A stretch of DNA of 64,000 nt from JAJFJD01 sp965228695. GTDB lineage: Bacteria > Pseudomonadota > Alphaproteobacteria > UBA8366. The notes below the pieces were generated by a model that ran no database searches, was not told the DNA's origin, and saw nothing but the letters and a program-made list of their open reading frames with translations. The stretch lies in assembly GCA_965228695.1 (NCBI GenBank), contig CBDDIB010000002.1:558001-622000 (forward strand), read 5' to 3'. Both the position numbers and the translations under genes were made by a program. Below are positions 62,994-64,000 of this stretch, in pieces. Each line of letters opens with the position of its first letter. Within the stretch, counting starts at the first letter, position 1.

Positions 62994-64000
62994 ATGAATG
63001 TTACCGCCGCACAATTGGGGCAACCCAATGTCAGCCAGGAATACCTCCTGCTGAATTACGTTCAACGATTGGACCGCCACCGCGAGGGCCGCAAAGCGGT
63101 CCATGTACACCTTTCGAACCTCCGCGATCACAACCGCCGCGGCCATCATCTCCGCATCGCCGGCAACACCTTCGAAGGCCTGGTGAATCAGTTCGAAGGG
63201 CAGATGTTCGCCCTGAACAGCGGCGATCTCGTCTTCATCTGCAAGGGCGCCTCGGTCGAGGAGATGGACGACGCGATCAACCGATTGCGCTATCTGTTCA
63301 GCGACGATCCGTTGGCCATGGCCGACGTCGCCGACAATTTTTCCACCTGGTACAATCTGGAAGCGCAATACCAGGAATTCGTGGATTTGGCGGAAACGTT
63401 GAACAACGCCGAGCAGGAGCGCCAGGAACGGCTGCGCATGCGGGCGTCGCAATGGGGCGAGGACGACGACGGCAACAACCGGCCGGCCATCACCCCGGAT
63501 CAACTGGGCAAACTCGAGAACTTCCTCAAAAGCGCGGATCTCTCGGGCTTCGTGCGGCGCCAACATGTTTGCGCCGTTTCCGTCGATGCGCACCCGAAAC
63601 CGATCTTCAAGGAACTCTTCATCTCGATCGACGAGTTGGCCAGCGCCGTCCTCCCGGAAGCCAACCTCGCGGGCAACAAATGGCTGTTTCAGCATCTTAC
63701 CGTCGCGCTCGATAGCCGCGTGCTGAAGCTCTTGGTGCGCGCCGACGACACCGACCTTCACTCGTCTTTCAGCATCAACATGAATGTCAGCACGGTCTTG
63801 TCGCAGGATTTCCTGGATTTCGATTCGCAGCTCCGCACGGGCAGCCGCGGCACGATCGTCATCGAGTTTCAGCTGATCGACGTATTCGCCGATCTCGCGG
63901 AATTCAATTTCGCGCGCGACTTCCTGCACGAGAAAGGCTATCGGATCTGTCTCGACGGAATCTCGCCCAGCACCCTACCGGTCTTCGACCGCAAGACGCT
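62994..64000 (+). CDS. Degenerate GGDEF/EAL-type protein, 3' end outside window
   Basis: The ATG at 62994 follows GCAGGAATCC and the frame is open to the right edge, about 335 residues. The first ~110 residues look like a GGDEF fold without its motif (QMFALNSGDLVFICKGAS where RxGGDEF would be). A linker with a coiled coil follows, then an EAL-like part: HLTVALDSRVLKLLVR, FSINMNVSTVLSQDFLDF, GTIVIEFQLIDVFADL and FLHEKGYRICLDGI. The Glu that follows EIT in active EAL enzymes is not present, so it is probably a sensor or scaffold. Confidence 0.75.
   Translation, partial: MNVTAAQLGQPNVSQEYLLLNYVQRLDRHREGRKAVHVHLSNLRDHNRRGHHLRIAGNTFEGLVNQFEGQMFALNSGDLVFICKGASVEEMDDAINRLRYLFSDDPLAMADVADNFSTWYNLEAQYQEFVDLAETLNNAEQERQERLRMRASQWGEDDDGNNRPAITPDQLGKLENFLKSADLSGFVRRQHVCAVSVDAHPKPIFKELFISIDELASAVLPEANLAGNKWLFQHLTVALDSRVLKLLVRADDTDLHSSFSINMNVSTVLSQDFLDFDSQLRTGSRGTIVIEFQLIDVFADLAEFNFARDFLHEKGYRICLDGISPSTLPVFDRKT

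Overview
The window is a GC-rich chromosomal segment of an alphaproteobacterium, most likely of the Rhodospirillales type. The evidence is gene content and order: cmk-rpsA-ihfB-lapA, pyrF-trpFBA-accD-folC, tsaE-amgK-murU-addB-addA-trxA, and chvI-chvG-hprK-rapZ-EIIA-ptsH next to ahcY and near pckA. An EcfG-type stress promoter, a FYDLN-acid (TIGR02300) protein and MmcB agree with this. No phage, integrase, transposase or CRISPR array was seen. Two tRNAs are present, Ala-GGC and Arg-CCG, both with encoded CCA.

Region 1 (1-13 kb) is accessory and metabolic. It holds a truncated asparaginase II-type gene, a flavodoxin-fold reductase, an AlsS-like TPP enzyme, an unidentified small protein, an AT-rich intergenic block with two palindromes before a 41-residue membrane protein, an Fe-type superoxide dismutase behind a GGAAC-N17-CGTT promoter, an MFS carrier, an FNT channel, endonuclease III, a Tat-exported aldo/keto reductase with a palindromic operator candidate, an esterase, a TauD-type dioxygenase and an SDR.

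Region 2 (13-26 kb) is a core housekeeping block read mostly rightward: aroA, cmk, rpsA, ihfB, lapA, an AGE-type sugar isomerase, pyrF, trpF, trpB, trpA, accD and folC, with many 4-bp ATGA/GTGA overlaps that imply translational coupling.

Region 3 (26-41 kb) is read leftward. One unit runs tsaE, amgK, murU, addB, addA, trxA (tRNA t6A modification, amino-sugar recycling, double-strand break repair). Next come ahcY with a recognisable promoter and a long structured leader, then chvI-chvG-hprK-rapZ-EIIA-ptsH, which joins an envelope two-component system to the regulatory phosphotransferase proteins.

Region 4 (41-54.5 kb) contains a small membrane protein coupled to a HugZ-family protein, pckA beside a possible relic of an outer-membrane beta-barrel gene, and a leftward run polA, Ldh-type dehydrogenase, GST, a three-gene nitrile hydratase/thiocyanate hydrolase-like set with a naturally split beta subunit, an unknown lipoprotein and YqaA. 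A VOC gene carries a perfect 26-bp tandem duplication of its start region. An ABC ATPase overlaps a lipoprotein hydrolase whose stop codon lies inside tRNA-Arg.

Region 5 (54.5-64 kb) mixes small and envelope proteins (zinc-ribbon protein, MBL-fold hydrolase, His/Tyr-rich secreted protein, DUF4126, Pmp3), an XRE regulator with its own inverted repeat, a TlpA-like thioredoxin, MmcB, a membrane-anchored J-like protein, HldE, a PPP-type phosphatase, and a degenerate GGDEF/EAL protein that runs off the right edge. The strongest candidates for something unusual are the split nitrile hydratase set, the duplicated VOC start, the operator-rich region before the 41-residue protein, and the degenerate GGDEF/EAL protein.
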